Shown piece after piece: positions 1 through 8,149 of a stretch of 64,000 bases of DNA. Position numbers and translations under genes: made by a program. The stretch comes from Clostridium uliginosum (GTDB taxonomy: Bacteria; Bacillota; Clostridia; Clostridiales; Clostridiaceae). Positions within the stretch are counted from its first letter, which is position 1; the number at the start of each line of letters is the position of its first letter. Below the pieces are notes generated by a model. The model saw nothing but the letters and a program-made list of their open reading frames with translations. It was not told the origin of the DNA and did not search any database. The stretch spans positions 1-64,000 of the forward strand of contig NZ_FOMG01000016.1 of NCBI RefSeq assembly GCF_900112485.1, given 5' to 3'.

Positions 1-902
1 TCATTTAAAGAGTTCTGATTATTATCTGTAATAGTGATAAGTTCTTTTATTTTATGCTCACTATCCTTGGTTTTATTTGTGACTACCTCATTAGCATTTA
101 ATAAATTACTTAAGATTTCTTTATTCTTATTTGATTTATCAAGCATTTCACTAGAATCTTCAGATACAGCTTGACTCGTTCCTGATGCTTCTAGTAGTGA
201 ACTTGTTTGTTCTTCAATAGCAGCACTTAAATTTTCACTTGATGACAAAATAATTGTAGAAATTTCAGATATATTTTTAAATAAATCTACCAATTTTTGA
301 TTTTCTTCTTTTACTTCAATTTCCTTATCACCAATTGATTTTAATAATTTAGATGCAAAATATACAATTACGAAAATTCCTGCTAAAGTTAAAATAATAG
401 CAATAATTCTCATAAGTGATTCTGCTATAGGTAATTGCTTATCTATAAAAATTGAAGGATTATTTACAAATACTATGATTTGACATAAAATACTTAAAAT
501 TATTGATGTCATAATCATTTTCACATCAAAAAATAATGCTCCAAGGATAACAAAAAAGAAAATCATGAGCCAGAGCGAATCTATATGCATTGTAAAGTTC
601 AAAAATAAATAATGAAAATAAGTTATTAATAAAATTATAATCTTTGTTATATTAAATGCTTTTGTGTTAAATCCATTCTCTGTAATTGTACACTTATAAC
701 ATTTATAAAATAATATAGCATAACTCAAAATAATTATTCCAAGTATTATTAAAGAATTTATACTTATATTATCATTAAATCCTAATGCTTTTAATGCACC
801 AAAAAATAAAAATGATAGAGAAGAGCTTACTAAATAAATTATTAGTATAAGTTTAAGGGATTTTTTATTAAAGCTTATAAGAAAGCTTTCTTCACTTTCC
901 AT
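1..902 (-). CDS. Methyl-accepting chemotaxis protein, 3' end cut by window edge
   Basis: The minus-strand reading frame is open from ATG at 902 to the window start, so only the N-terminal ~300 residues are present. AGGAGG (about 906-911) supports this start. The protein begins MESEESFLISFNKKSLK and then has about six hydrophobic helices with no large extracellular sensor domain. These are followed by a cytoplasmic coiled coil with receptor-type residues (SSSENLSAAIEEQTSSLLEA). The conserved signalling hairpin lies beyond the window. The architecture matches the complete receptor at 52119-53636, so I call it a membrane-embedded chemoreceptor feeding CheA/CheW. The ligand is unknown. Confidence 0.85.
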   Translation of the reverse strand, partial: MESEESFLISFNKKSLKLILIIYLVSSSLSFLFFGALKALGFNDNISINSLIILGIIILSYAILFYKCYKCTITENGFNTKAFNITKIIILLITYFHYLFLNFTMHIDSLWLMIFFFVILGALFFDVKMIMTSIILSILCQIIVFVNNPSIFIDKQLPIAESLMRIIAIILTLAGIFVIVYFASKLLKSIGDKEIEVKEENQKLVDLFKNISEISTIILSSSENLSAAIEEQTSSLLEASGTSQAVSEDSSEMLDKSNKNKEILSNLLNANEVVTNKTKDSEHKIKELITITDNNQNSLN

Positions 903-1045
903 ATTAGACCTCCTAGGTTTATTTGAATAAATTGTTATATTTTGTTTTTTCATAATACTAATATAATGGAAAAATATAAAACAACATGTATATTATATCA
1001 TATTTAGTAATATTTTATCATATCTTACTGATGGTCGGCAAAATG

Positions 1046-1067
1046 TTGGCAATTTCAATTTTGCCAA
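1046..1067. promoter_or_regulatory. Inverted repeat upstream of the chemoreceptor
   Basis: TTGGCAA and TTGCCAA face each other across 8 bp, about 145 bp upstream of the chemoreceptor start, with another GGCAA-type half site nearby. It may be an operator. Nothing identifies the binding protein. Confidence 0.25.
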
Positions 1068-1168
1068 TCATATTTCCTTTAATTTAGGCAATCCCAATGA
1101 TTTCACATGCTTAATAAAAATTATTATTTAAGCTACCTTTGATATCTAAAATCATAATCTTTATAAAA

Positions 1169-1302
1169 GACTATGTTTTAGGTAAATGTTGATATTGTAA
1201 TATAAAGCTCATGGACAGTGGAATTCATATAGAGAACTCGCTAATATGCATTCGCTGAGTAAGTTCAAAAACAAAATATCAACACTATTCTAAAACATAG
1301 TC
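1169..1302. repeat. Family A MITE-like palindrome, short internally deleted copy
   Basis: It starts GACTATGTTTTAG and ends with the exact complement CTAAAACATAGTC. The interior keeps the family blocks TGTTGATATTGTAATATAAAG and CTCATGGACAGTGGAATTC. It has no coding capacity. Confidence 0.8.
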
Positions 1303-1322
1303 AAAAATTAAAGGAATATAAA

Positions 1323-1369
1323 AAGCCTAAAGTAGAAGTTTATTTCACTATACTTTCTACTTCAGGCTA
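1323..1369 (-). terminator. Stem-loop with minus-strand T-run
   Basis: AGCCTAAAGTAGAAGT pairs with ACTTTCTACTTCAGGCT across a 12-nt loop, and TTTTTATA follows on the minus strand. It would stop minus-strand transcription before family A and the chemoreceptor promoter. Confidence 0.5.
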
Positions 1370-1530
1370 AATTAAAAATCTTTTAGTATTTGAATAAATC
1401 AAGCACCTTGTACTCGAAAATTTCTATTTCAAGGTACAAGTTGCTGAGACACAAAGTGTTTAAGTTATCTGTAAATCATAAAATTTTCGTATCATTTTTA
1501 ACTTTCATTATTTTTACCTTTTTATTATAA

Positions 1531-1560
1531 AAATGACACTCTATTTACAAAGTGTCATTT
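1531..1560 (-). terminator. Rho-independent terminator of ydbC
   Basis: AAATGACACT pairs perfectly with AGTGTCATTT (10-nt loop) just past the ydbC stop. On the minus strand a T-rich tract follows. Confidence 0.75.
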
Positions 1561-1574
1561 CTAATCGTCATTCT

Positions 1575-1796
1575 CTATAAATCAATATTGTTAAGAAGCT
1601 CTTTAAGTTGCTTTAACTCATCCACGCTTAAAGTAACACCCTTCCCCATCTTCTCATGTTCAGGTGCCCAATCTCTTAAATCATATTTAGCTTCTTTTTC
1701 ATTCCAGCTTATTAGATTTAATTCTTTAGTCCATCCTTTTGATGATTCTGATATACTTCCTAGTTCCTTTTCTATTTCAAATTTAATATCTGCCAT
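1575..1796 (-). CDS. ydbC: YdbC-like PC4-family single-strand DNA-binding protein
   Basis: A 73-residue protein close to the YdbC family (PC4/p15 fold), recognisable from SSKGWTKELNLISWN and KYDLRDWAPEHEKMGKG near the middle. The C-terminal helix is SVDELKQLKELL. YdbC proteins bind single-stranded nucleic acid as dimers and are thought to act in transcription or DNA metabolism. GGGGGTG sits just upstream of the ATG. The gene is monocistronic: a terminator follows and a degenerate region lies upstream. Length and motifs fit the whole family, so it appears intact. The cellular role in clostridia is not established. Confidence 0.88.
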   Translation of the reverse strand: MADIKFEIEKELGSISESSKGWTKELNLISWNEKEAKYDLRDWAPEHEKMGKGVTLSVDELKQLKELLNNIDL

Positions 1797-1811
1797 AAAT
1801 TCACCCCCTGT

Positions 1812-1907
1812 TTAACTTTTTTCTTCAAAAGGTATTCCAACACATCTTCCTGGTGCTAATACATAATAACCTTCATTTACCTTCTGTCTTATATTATTTT
1901 CAGACAT
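1812..1907 (-). pseudogene. Short remnant frame of unknown origin
   Basis: A 31-codon frame from ATG (1907) ends FEEKS. Codons upstream of the ATG remain open and read YKIGELAKIRGAMSENNIRQ. It ends immediately before ydbC's ribosome binding site. I do not recognise the family. Its position next to an HNH fragment suggests debris of a larger deleted gene. Confidence 0.3.
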
Positions 1908-1957
1908 TGCACCTCTAATTTTAGCTAACTCACCTATCTTATATTTATTACTTCTTA

Positions 1958-2113
1958 TTATATAGTATTATCTATACTCTTAACCTTCAACATTTTTTTA
2001 ATTTCCTGTGGTGTATATGAAGGTTCTTTAGTATGTATTACTAAATGACAATTAGGACAAATAGGAATCAAGTCATTAATTGCATCATTCCATTTGATAT
2101 CAATATATTCCAA
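1958..2113 (-). pseudogene. C-terminal fragment of an HNH endonuclease
   Basis: 51 codons on the minus strand encode NDLIPICPNCHLVIHT followed by PQEIKKMLK. This is the typical C-terminal half of a McrA/HNH-type nuclease: the zinc-binding CPNCH and the final metal-binding histidine. The N-terminal half, with its first His and Cys pair, is absent, and only a weak TTG could start it. I read it as a truncated, inactive relic. Confidence 0.65.
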
Positions 2114-2395
2114 TTAAAAGTCTCCTCTATAATTTTTTCAATACCATTTTAATTTTCTTATTTTAATGATACCACATTTCATAATATTTAAAGATATAGT
2201 ATTTTATTTTCCATTTTTGCCTATAATAAAAAGCACTCAATCACAAGATTGAATGCCCTTTATTACCCCACATTACGGATATATTATTTTTTTGAATGTG
2301 CCTTATATGCACTAAATATTTCCAATATAACCTTTATTGATAGATATGAAATAATATGTTTTCAAACATATATCCAATATAGGAGGTGATAAATT
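2114..2395. other. Non-coding stretch upstream of the yvrJ cluster
   Basis: It holds a small hairpin (2233-2256, GCACTCAATC against GATTGAATGC) and a half copy of a family B repeat (about 2280-2312, TTTTTTTGAATGTGCCTTAT). The promoter of the downstream plus-strand trio must lie here, but I cannot fix its -35/-10 boxes. Confidence 0.5.
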
Positions 2396-2596
2396 ATGGA
2401 GATTAATGAATTAATAGGACTTGTAGGCAATGTAGGGTTTCCAGTAGCTGTCAGTGCTTATTTGCTAATTCGCTTAGAGAAACAAATAACTTGCCTTTCA
2501 GCTTCCATTAATAAACTCAATACCATAATATCAACAAAACTTGGAGTTGTTATAGATACAGCTGGATCTAGTGATGATTCTGGGAAATTGGCATAA
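2396..2596 (+). CDS. YvrJ family protein
   Basis: A 66-residue protein. Residues 1-28 contain a short hydrophobic segment (LIGLVGNVGFPVAVSAYLLIR), followed by EKQITCLSASINKL, the amphipathic helix typical of YvrJ (one transmembrane segment plus a coil). AGGAGG is placed well before the ATG. DUF1659 and DUF2922 genes follow at 140 and 95 bp, which is a recurrent Firmicutes combination. In Bacillus subtilis, yvrJ neighbours the SigO/RsoA system, but no sigma factor is visible here. The biochemical function is unknown. The C-terminal tail (VVIDTAGSSDDSGKLA) is longer than in the shortest family members. Confidence 0.75.
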   Translation: MEINELIGLVGNVGFPVAVSAYLLIRLEKQITCLSASINKLNTIISTKLGVVIDTAGSSDDSGKLA

Positions 2597-2737
2597 ATAA
2601 AGGCAGTAAACATTAAATTAAATCTATGCTTTGAAAGTGTGTTGATATTGTTATATATTAATTTTTTTATAACTATGTAATAATCTCTTCCTTACCATAT
2701 ATCTTATATGAAAACAAAATGAAGGAGGTAAAAAATT

Positions 2738-2962
2738 ATGGCTACTCAAAAAATCACAACATCAAGTTCACTTAGTATCGAGGTACAAACTGGTACTGAT
2801 AAATCTGGGGATGCAATTTTTTCTAAGAAAACTTTTTCTGGTGTAAAGCCTGATGCTACAGCTGATAATTGCTTTGCAGTTGCTGAAGCAATCAAAGAAG
2901 TTATGGGCTGTGCTTGTAGAAATTACTATGTCAATGATTCTGCAAAGCTTCTTAATGCTTAA
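2738..2962 (+). CDS. DUF1659 domain-containing protein
   Basis: A 74-residue protein with the DUF1659 pattern: an N-terminal beta strand (SSSLSIEVQTGTDKSGD), a central KKTFSGVKPDATADNCF, and a helix (AVAEAIKEVM). GGAGG lies 7-8 nt before the ATG. It is one of three small plus-strand genes (YvrJ, DUF1659, DUF2922) that occur together in many Clostridium and Bacillus genomes. The function is unknown. It is probably a small cytoplasmic protein, since no signal peptide or membrane helix is visible. It looks complete. Confidence 0.78.
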   Translation: MATQKITTSSSLSIEVQTGTDKSGDAIFSKKTFSGVKPDATADNCFAVAEAIKEVMGCACRNYYVNDSAKLLNA

Positions 2963-3058
2963 TTTTAAGCACTATTTAATTAGCTCTAGATCAATAAGTT
3001 AATTTTAGCTATCAATCTAAGCATTAAGCATGATTAAAATTTAAAGGAGGTAAAAAAT

Positions 3059-3277
3059 ATGGAACACATTTTAACAATGGTTTTTTTAGCTACACAAGGT
3101 GATAAGGTAACATTTAGTGTAAATGGAGTTAAACCTGATCTTAAGGATGAGGATGTAAAAAAATTAATGGCTACTATAATTGCAAAAGACATCTTTGTAA
3201 GTACTAAGGGTTCATTAGTTGCAGTATCTAGTGCTCAAATAACTCAAAGAGAAATCAAAAAACTTAACATTAAATAA
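3059..3277 (+). CDS. DUF2922 domain-containing protein
   Basis: A 72-residue protein matching the DUF2922 layout: MEHILTMVFLATQGDKVTFS, then VNGVKPDLKDEDVKKLMATII, then a C-terminal strand with QITQREIKKL. AAAGGAGG precedes the ATG. It is the last gene of the YvrJ-DUF1659-DUF2922 group. Its function is unknown. A family C repeat begins 8 bp after the stop codon, so the native 3' flank has probably been replaced. Confidence 0.78.
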   Translation: MEHILTMVFLATQGDKVTFSVNGVKPDLKDEDVKKLMATIIAKDIFVSTKGSLVAVSSAQITQREIKKLNIK

Positions 3278-3284
3278 TTCACAA

Positions 3285-3706
3285 GGGACTGTCTCAGAAT
3301 TATCAAGTAAAGAAATAGAAATAACATTTATTAAAGAAGACTAGAAAAATTTCGCTAAGGCATATGAACAAAATAACAAGTCAAAGATGTGACGTATATT
3401 TTGAGTCAGACAAGGAAGTAACATTAGCCAATAGTAGACTATTAGCTAATGTTACTGACGCAGTATCACTCAAAATAGACTAGCATACTGACTTGTTATT
3501 TTGTTGAATATGCCTGAAATTTTCTAACATTTAAAGTTGTACCCATAAAAGATTGCTCCTAATATGCATTAGGACAATCATTTATGGAACAACTTCAAAT
3601 GAAGAAACTATTAGCTTATTTTTCAATGCTTCTTACACAAATGTTATTTCTATTTCTTTTTTCAATATACATCATATCAGTAAATGACTTGTATTATGAG
3701 ACAGCC
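3285..3706. repeat. Family C MITE-like element carrying a nested family B element
   Basis: Left end GGGACTGTCTCAGAATTATC; right end CTTGTATTATGAGACAGCC, complementary to it. Internal blocks (AAATAGAAATAACATTTATT, GAAGTTGTTCC...) recur at 44053-44298 and 53913-54190. At 3358-3515 the family C sequence is interrupted by a complete family B copy. Confidence 0.85.
3358..3515. mobile_element. Family B repeat nested inside family C
   Basis: It starts AGGCATATGAAC and ends GAATATGCCT, with inner arms AATAACAAGTC / GACTTGTTATT. The same position in the uninterrupted family C copies reads TTCGCTAATAGTTTCTAAC, so this is an insertion. Confidence 0.8.
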
Positions 3707-3950
3707 ACTTTTTATTTTACTTAGTTTTTTATTTTGTTTCTGCATTCATTCTATTATAGATAACTATTATTGTAGATATAGCAACATATATATTGCTATA
3801 AATATTCTGATGATAATTTTATTATCATCTTCCTCTTTCATATATAATTCCATAACTATTTAAATTTCAATATTGTATCTCTGCTACTCAAACAGCTTAC
3901 GTATATTCTTATATTTATTGTACACAATAAATTTGAAGGGTGGTTATATA

Positions 3951-4310
3951 ATGAAAAAGTTTGCTATCTTATCATTATTTTTTATATGTTTATCACTTAA
4001 TATACTTAAAATAACACCTGCTGCTCAAACCAATTCACTTAATATATCTAAAGCAACATCTGTTGTTGGAACCAATGTCTTTAAGGAAGGCGTTTATAAA
4101 GTAAGTGATTTTAATCTTTCACAAAATAATCTTTATAATGTTCAAAATGTTTCCTCTAAAAGCAGCATTTATATGCTCATTTTTGATGAGAATCAAATTG
4201 GATTACAATATCTACGATTAAATCCTAACTCAGAAAAATACAATTTAGTACCTCTCAAACCTAATTACAGAATTGTAATACTTGGTGAGGGAGAAGCATT
4301 TATTTCTTAA
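3951..4310 (+). CDS. Small secreted protein of unknown function
   Basis: I start it at ATG 3951, which follows GAAGGGTGG, rather than at the longer upstream frame. The 119-residue product opens with a signal peptide (MKKFAILSLFFICLSLNIL...TPAAQ). The mature part is about 95 residues. It repeats the idea of a beta strand (VGTNVFKEGVYKVSDFN) and ends with VPLKPNYRIVILGEGEAFIS. No catalytic motif or cell-wall anchor is visible. A terminator directly follows. Similar small exported proteins occur in clostridia, but I do not recognise a named family. Confidence 0.65.
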   Translation: MKKFAILSLFFICLSLNILKITPAAQTNSLNISKATSVVGTNVFKEGVYKVSDFNLSQNNLYNVQNVSSKSSIYMLIFDENQIGLQYLRLNPNSEKYNLVPLKPNYRIVILGEGEAFIS

Positions 4311-4335
4311 AAGGCACTTTGAATAGTGTCTTTTT
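4311..4335 (+). terminator. Terminator after the small secreted protein
   Basis: AAGGCACT pairs with AGTGTCTT around a 5-nt loop and runs into TTTTTG on the plus strand, starting one base after the stop codon. Confidence 0.7.
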
Positions 4336-4342
4336 GTCTTCG

Positions 4343-4531
4343 TTAAACATTCCAATATTCCATATCATAATATTCTAGGTATCTATCTAAATTCATTCTA
4401 TTATAAGGTATTATCCTGTCTACAATAACTTCCCTTATAGCATCACTTGGAACTTCTCTAATCTTTCTATCAAATAATCCATAGAATTCAGCTGAATATA
4501 ATTTCAAATCTGTTATTTCTATTTCTCTTTT
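4343..4531 (-). pseudogene. C-terminal fragment of an unidentified protein
   Basis: A minus-strand frame without a start (upstream in-frame stop at 4532-4534) encodes about 60 codons, including EITDLKLYSAEFYG, REVPSDAIREVIVDRI and YLEYYDMEYWNV before its stop. The composition is protein-like, and the helical, acidic and aromatic C-terminus suggests the tail of a deleted phage or accessory gene. I do not recognise the family. Confidence 0.4.
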
Positions 4532-4538
4532 TTATAAA

Positions 4539-5300
4539 TTATTTTTCTTTTACTGTAATTTTAAGTTCCTTATCAACTGTAAAAATATAAGTTTTTGTTT
4601 GAATTGCTTCGTTTTCCCATGGACGGTAGTATTTAAAAGTAATTTCAGTTGTACCTTCCTTTAAAGCAGAAAACTTCCAAGTGTATGTGCCTCCTGCACC
4701 AACTACATCCAAGTTAGCATCATCTTGCTTGTACTGTTTTGAGTCTTCATTTATAATACCATCTGTATCAATGTGATAGTCCCAATTATAACCTGTTGTA
4801 GGATTACCTTGAAGATTTATTTCTACTGTTTTTTCACCAATTTTAGATGTATCTTTTGTCTGAATAGGTTCTGTAGTTATTCCTTCTCCTAAAAATGCTT
4901 TAGTTGTTTGTGGAATTTTATCCCCTATGGCTGCTCCTGACATTGCAAAACTATATGTTTCTTCATCAATAATAACATTTCCTGTTTGCATTGCTCCACT
5001 TAATGCTAAGTAATATGTTTTTCCATCAACTTGAATAATTCCTGTTTGCATTGCCCCATTTGAAGCTGTATAATACCAAGTTCCATTATCATAAAGCCAA
5101 CCTTTTTTCATATATCCATTTTCATCAAAATAATACCATACGCCATCTATTTGTTTCCATTCAGTAGCATAAGAATTTTCTTCTGAATACCACCAACCAG
5201 TTGAACTATGCTTCCATTCTGCATTTACTCCTTTTGAACTTATTGTTAATATTGATATTGTTGCTAATACACTTACTAATAGAATTTTTAATTTTTTCAT
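4539..5300 (-). CDS. Secreted cell-wall-binding protein with chagasin-like (I42) inhibitor domain
   Basis: 253 residues. Signal peptide 1-27 (MKKLKILLVSVLATISILTI...VNA). Residues ~28-125 hold five choline-binding-type repeats (GWWYSEENS, WYYFDENGYMKKGW, WYYTASNGAMQTG and variants) for attachment to the wall. Residues ~140-253 match the chagasin/ICP fold: NPTTGYNW (the loop that enters a papain-like active site), GAGGTYTWKF, and YRPWE near the end. These are the three canonical binding loops. Chagasin-family proteins inhibit C1 cysteine proteases, so the product is probably an exported, wall-held protease inhibitor. AAGGAG precedes the ATG. A family A repeat ends 26 bp upstream of the start, so its promoter may be altered. 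Confidence 0.85.
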   Translation of the reverse strand: MKKLKILLVSVLATISILTISSKGVNAEWKHSSTGWWYSEENSYATEWKQIDGVWYYFDENGYMKKGWLYDNGTWYYTASNGAMQTGIIQVDGKTYYLALSGAMQTGNVIIDEETYSFAMSGAAIGDKIPQTTKAFLGEGITTEPIQTKDTSKIGEKTVEINLQGNPTTGYNWDYHIDTDGIINEDSKQYKQDDANLDVVGAGGTYTWKFSALKEGTTEITFKYYRPWENEAIQTKTYIFTVDKELKITVKEK

Positions 5301-5325
5301 TAATTCATTCTCCTTTTTTATTTTA

Positions 5326-5549
5326 AGCTATGTTTTAATTGAGTGTTGATATTTTAATATAAAGGCGAACTGGCATTGGAATTTGCTTTTTAGAACTCTT
5401 AATAAATATTTGTCCTATTAATTGCTTGTCACAATCTTTGATTGGGAGCATGCATTAATAGGACTAATATTTATTTTAGAGTTCTTAAAGTGAATTCCAC
5501 TGTCCATGAGCTTTATATTACAATATCAACACACGTCTAAAACATAACC
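5326..5549. mobile_element. Family A MITE-like palindrome with 8-bp target duplication
   Basis: The element runs from AGCTATGTTTTAATTG to GTCTAAAACATAACC and is flanked on both sides by TTATTTTA (5318-5325 and 5550-5557). The two halves are near-complete inverted complements (GAATTTGCTTTTTAGAACTC / GAGTTCTTAAAGTGAATTC), so RNA from it would fold into one long hairpin. It lies in the 5' region of the chagasin-like gene. Confidence 0.88.
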
Positions 5550-5606
5550 TTATTTTAAAAGATTTCTTAATTCACATTGAATTGTTTTCATTAAAGTAGT
5601 GGCTTT

Positions 5607-5714
5607 AGGCACATGAAAGAAAATAATAGACCAAAGATGTGTTGTATATTTTGCTGACGCGGTATGACGCAAAATAGACGAGCATACTGGTCTATTATTT
5701 TTTTGAATGTGCCT
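5607..5714. mobile_element. Family B MITE-like element
   Basis: AGGCACATGAAAGAAAATAA...TTATTTTTTTGAATGTGCCT, flanked by TT on the left and TA on the right; if the terminal A and T are counted as target, TTA is present on both sides. Inner arms ATAGACCA / TGGTCTAT. Confidence 0.82.
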
Positions 5715-5732
5715 TATATATCTATTACAGTT

Positions 5733-6461
5733 TTAAGACATAGAAGCACTTAATATAATGTTTTTATATTCATTCAAATAAGGAAATTTATTTTCTAATG
5801 CTATGTCAATTATTTTGTGAACTGGATAGTTAATTCGTCTATTTAATAATTTAAGATTATCTTTTGAAAAATCTAATATTCCATAAGATATTCTATTATC
5901 TTGATCCAGTGAATTACCGATACTTCCTACATTAAATATCTTTTTACCATTTACCTCACCTATAAAAGACGTATGAGAATGTCCAGATAAAATTACTTGT
6001 TCCTTAACCCCGCTTATTGCGACTTTAATTTCATCTTCTGATACACTGCCATCAATTGCTTCAAAAATTGATTTTGGGGTTCCATGAACACAAAGCACTG
6101 TAATTCCATTTACTGTTAATGAGTATTCAGAAGGCAATTTTGATAAAAATGATATCTGATCTTCTTTTAAATTAGCTTTTGCATATTTATAATATAAATA
6201 TGGTGCCTTATCTATATTAGATGAAGGAGTCCAATCGTTAGGCATTTCTTTAAACCACATCTCTGTATTTCCTTTAATCCATGCTAAAATTTCTAAATTT
6301 TTATTATTTAATAGTTCCAAAACATATGAAGGCATAGGCCCTTTCATTACAACGTCCCCTAAAATAATAACTTTACTAATGCCTAAATGTTCTAAATCCA
6401 TTATGGTATGATATAATGCTATTCCATTACCATGTATATCAGATAAAACTGCTACTTTCAT
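5733..6461 (-). CDS. Calcineurin-like metallophosphoesterase
   Basis: 242 residues with the dinuclear-metal phosphoesterase motifs in order: DIHGN (8-12), GDVVMKGP (35-42), GNTEMW (~64-69), VHGTP (~125), GHSHT (~160). These supply the Asp, Asn and His metal ligands of the MPP superfamily, and the C-terminal segment (VGSIGNSLDQDNR) resembles YfcE/MJ0936-type phosphodiesterases. It is cytoplasmic, with no signal peptide. AAGGAGAGT precedes the ATG. The substrate is unknown; cyclic nucleotides, nucleoside phosphates or other phosphodiesters are possible. A cysteine-rich DUF3795 gene lies 44 bp upstream on the same strand and may be co-transcribed. Confidence 0.82.
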   Translation of the reverse strand: MKVAVLSDIHGNGIALYHTIMDLEHLGISKVIILGDVVMKGPMPSYVLELLNNKNLEILAWIKGNTEMWFKEMPNDWTPSSNIDKAPYLYYKYAKANLKEDQISFLSKLPSEYSLTVNGITVLCVHGTPKSIFEAIDGSVSEDEIKVAISGVKEQVILSGHSHTSFIGEVNGKKIFNVGSIGNSLDQDNRISYGILDFSKDNLKLLNRRINYPVHKIIDIALENKFPYLNEYKNIILSASMS

Positions 6462-6505
6462 AATAAAATACTCTCCTTCATAACTTAAAACCCTTGTAAC
6501 TTAGC

Positions 6506-6898
6506 TCATTTTATTTCTTTATTATATTTATTTAAATTCTCTTTTTTATTAAAAAAAGCCTCTTCAAGAATCCTATATTCTTCATCACTACATACTCTTT
6601 TACACTTTGGTTCAAATTTCAAAGTTTTGTCAAAGGTTTCTTTAATCACAGTACAAGGAAAATCCTCACACATTCCACAATTACTTATACCTCTTTCCGT
6701 TGAACATTTTACAATATTATATCTACAAAAGTTGTTAATTGTACAACCTTTACATTTAATTTCCTCATTTGAAACAACTACATCCCTATATCCTATACTT
6801 TTCCATAAGACAGCAACTTTATGCAATTCTTTATCAGTTATAGCTGTGTATCTTGGACATACACTACAATTATTGCCACAGGCTGCTATAGTTCTCAT
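6506..6898 (-). CDS. DUF3795 cysteine-rich protein
   Basis: About 130 residues. I choose the second ATG (6898) because GAGAGG lies 9 nt upstream of it but only 2 nt from the first. Twelve cysteines are arranged as CGNNCSVCPRY at the N-terminus, then CKGC, CRYNIVKC, CGMCEDFPC and CKRVC. This is the DUF3795 arrangement and probably binds metal or iron-sulfur. Such proteins are common in anaerobes but lack a proven function. It ends 44 bp before the metallophosphoesterase start, suggesting a two-gene unit. Confidence 0.78.
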   Translation of the reverse strand: MRTIAACGNNCSVCPRYTAITDKELHKVAVLWKSIGYRDVVVSNEEIKCKGCTINNFCRYNIVKCSTERGISNCGMCEDFPCTVIKETFDKTLKFEPKCKRVCSDEEYRILEEAFFNKKENLNKYNKEIK

Positions 6899-6904
6899 AA
6901 TCAT

Positions 6905-7172
6905 TACCTCTCAATCTAATATAAAAATCTTTATCTCATAATTTCTAACTATAATTATGTACTCTTCTTATAAAATATTTTGTAAATACCATATTATTAA
7001 ATCTTAAAAGAACAATTTACTTCTGCAATTATCTAGAAACAGAGAAAAAAGCAGCAATTTGTAGGGTAATGCACAATACAAAAATTACTGCATCTTAACA
7101 TAATAATTCTGAATCAAGGATAATGCTCATTTTTCTACACGTAAAGTTAAAATCTTACATAAGAAATATTTT
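6905..7172. other. Intergenic region without recognised gene
   Basis: AT-rich. No ribosome binding site with an open frame and no repeat-family match was seen. Presumably it contains the promoter of the DUF3795-metallophosphoesterase pair. Confidence 0.4.
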
Positions 7173-7953
7173 TTATGATTCATCAACTCTTATTAGCCAT
7201 TCATTAACTAATGAATTAAATAATTCTTCCTGTTCTATTTGTAGGTTATGACCAGCTCTATCTAATACAGCAAAACTTGCTCTTGGAAAATTTTCTAAAA
7301 TATTCCATGAATCCTTATATCCTACACAAGAGTCTTGTCTCCCTACCATTATAAGAGCAGGTTTATTAAATTTTCCATCCAATTTATCTACATCAAATGA
7401 AAATTTATATTCGTTTCTTTTAATGTTTCTCAAGAATTCATGATTTGCTATTTCAATTCTTGATATTATTTCATTCTTATATCTTTCATATATTATTTCA
7501 TTTTGAACTACTGATGAAGAATTAAAATCATCAATTTCATCTGAAGTAAGTTTAGATAGCAACATATTATCTTTTACTAAAATAACATGTTCTTGAACAT
7601 TTCGTTTTTTATTATCTGCTATTATAACATGACAAATTAACATTATACCATCTATTCTTTTTGTCATTTTATATAATATTCCTCTTGATAAATATCCACC
7701 ATATGACTCACCTGCAAGTAGAAAATTTTTGTTTGGAAGAATTTTTTCAATCAAAGCAATTACAATGTTAAGTATAATATCAGAATTAGTAATCCATTTT
7801 TCACTACTTGATTTCCCCATGCCTGGTAAATCAATATATATTCTTTTATATCCCTTTTTATTGTTAAATATGTTTTCCATGAATCATAACAATGGGTTTT
7901 CCTTCACCAATCACTTCATAATTCATAGAAATATTTTTTATCTTACATTCCAT
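7173..7953 (-). pseudogene. Alpha/beta hydrolase, frameshifted by a small internal deletion
   Basis: Translation from ATG 7953 (AAAGGAG upstream) gives MECKIKNISMNYEVIGEGKP then IVMIHG, the oxyanion-hole His-Gly, and then hits a stop after GKHI. The rest of the fold continues in another frame as a 235-codon stretch (7173-7880): DLPGMGKSSS, the nucleophile elbow GESYGGYL, the catalytic Asp region VGRQDSCVGY and RAGHNL. Intact family members have about a dozen residues between the HG motif and this part. Here they are missing, and ATTCATGGAAAAC joins the pieces, as expected if a deletion used CATGGA repeats. Probably inactive unless the internal ATG at 7880 yields a truncated protein. Confidence 0.8.
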
Positions 7954-8149
7954 CTACTTTGTCTCCTTTAATATAATACATACTTTTACTCTTGTAGTTT
8001 AATTTTAAATTATATATTTCTAATTATAGCATTTTTTTACAGATACTACATTGTTAAATTTTCAAAGATTATTTTTAGTAATATAATTCTATTTATAGTA
8101 TAATTTTCACAATAGAAGAAATATTAAATTATTTATATTAGGAGAAATT

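Noticed and set aside
1046..1067. Sigma-54 promoter upstream of the chemoreceptor
   Set aside because: The GG to GC spacing is 15 instead of 12, so only an inverted repeat was recorded.
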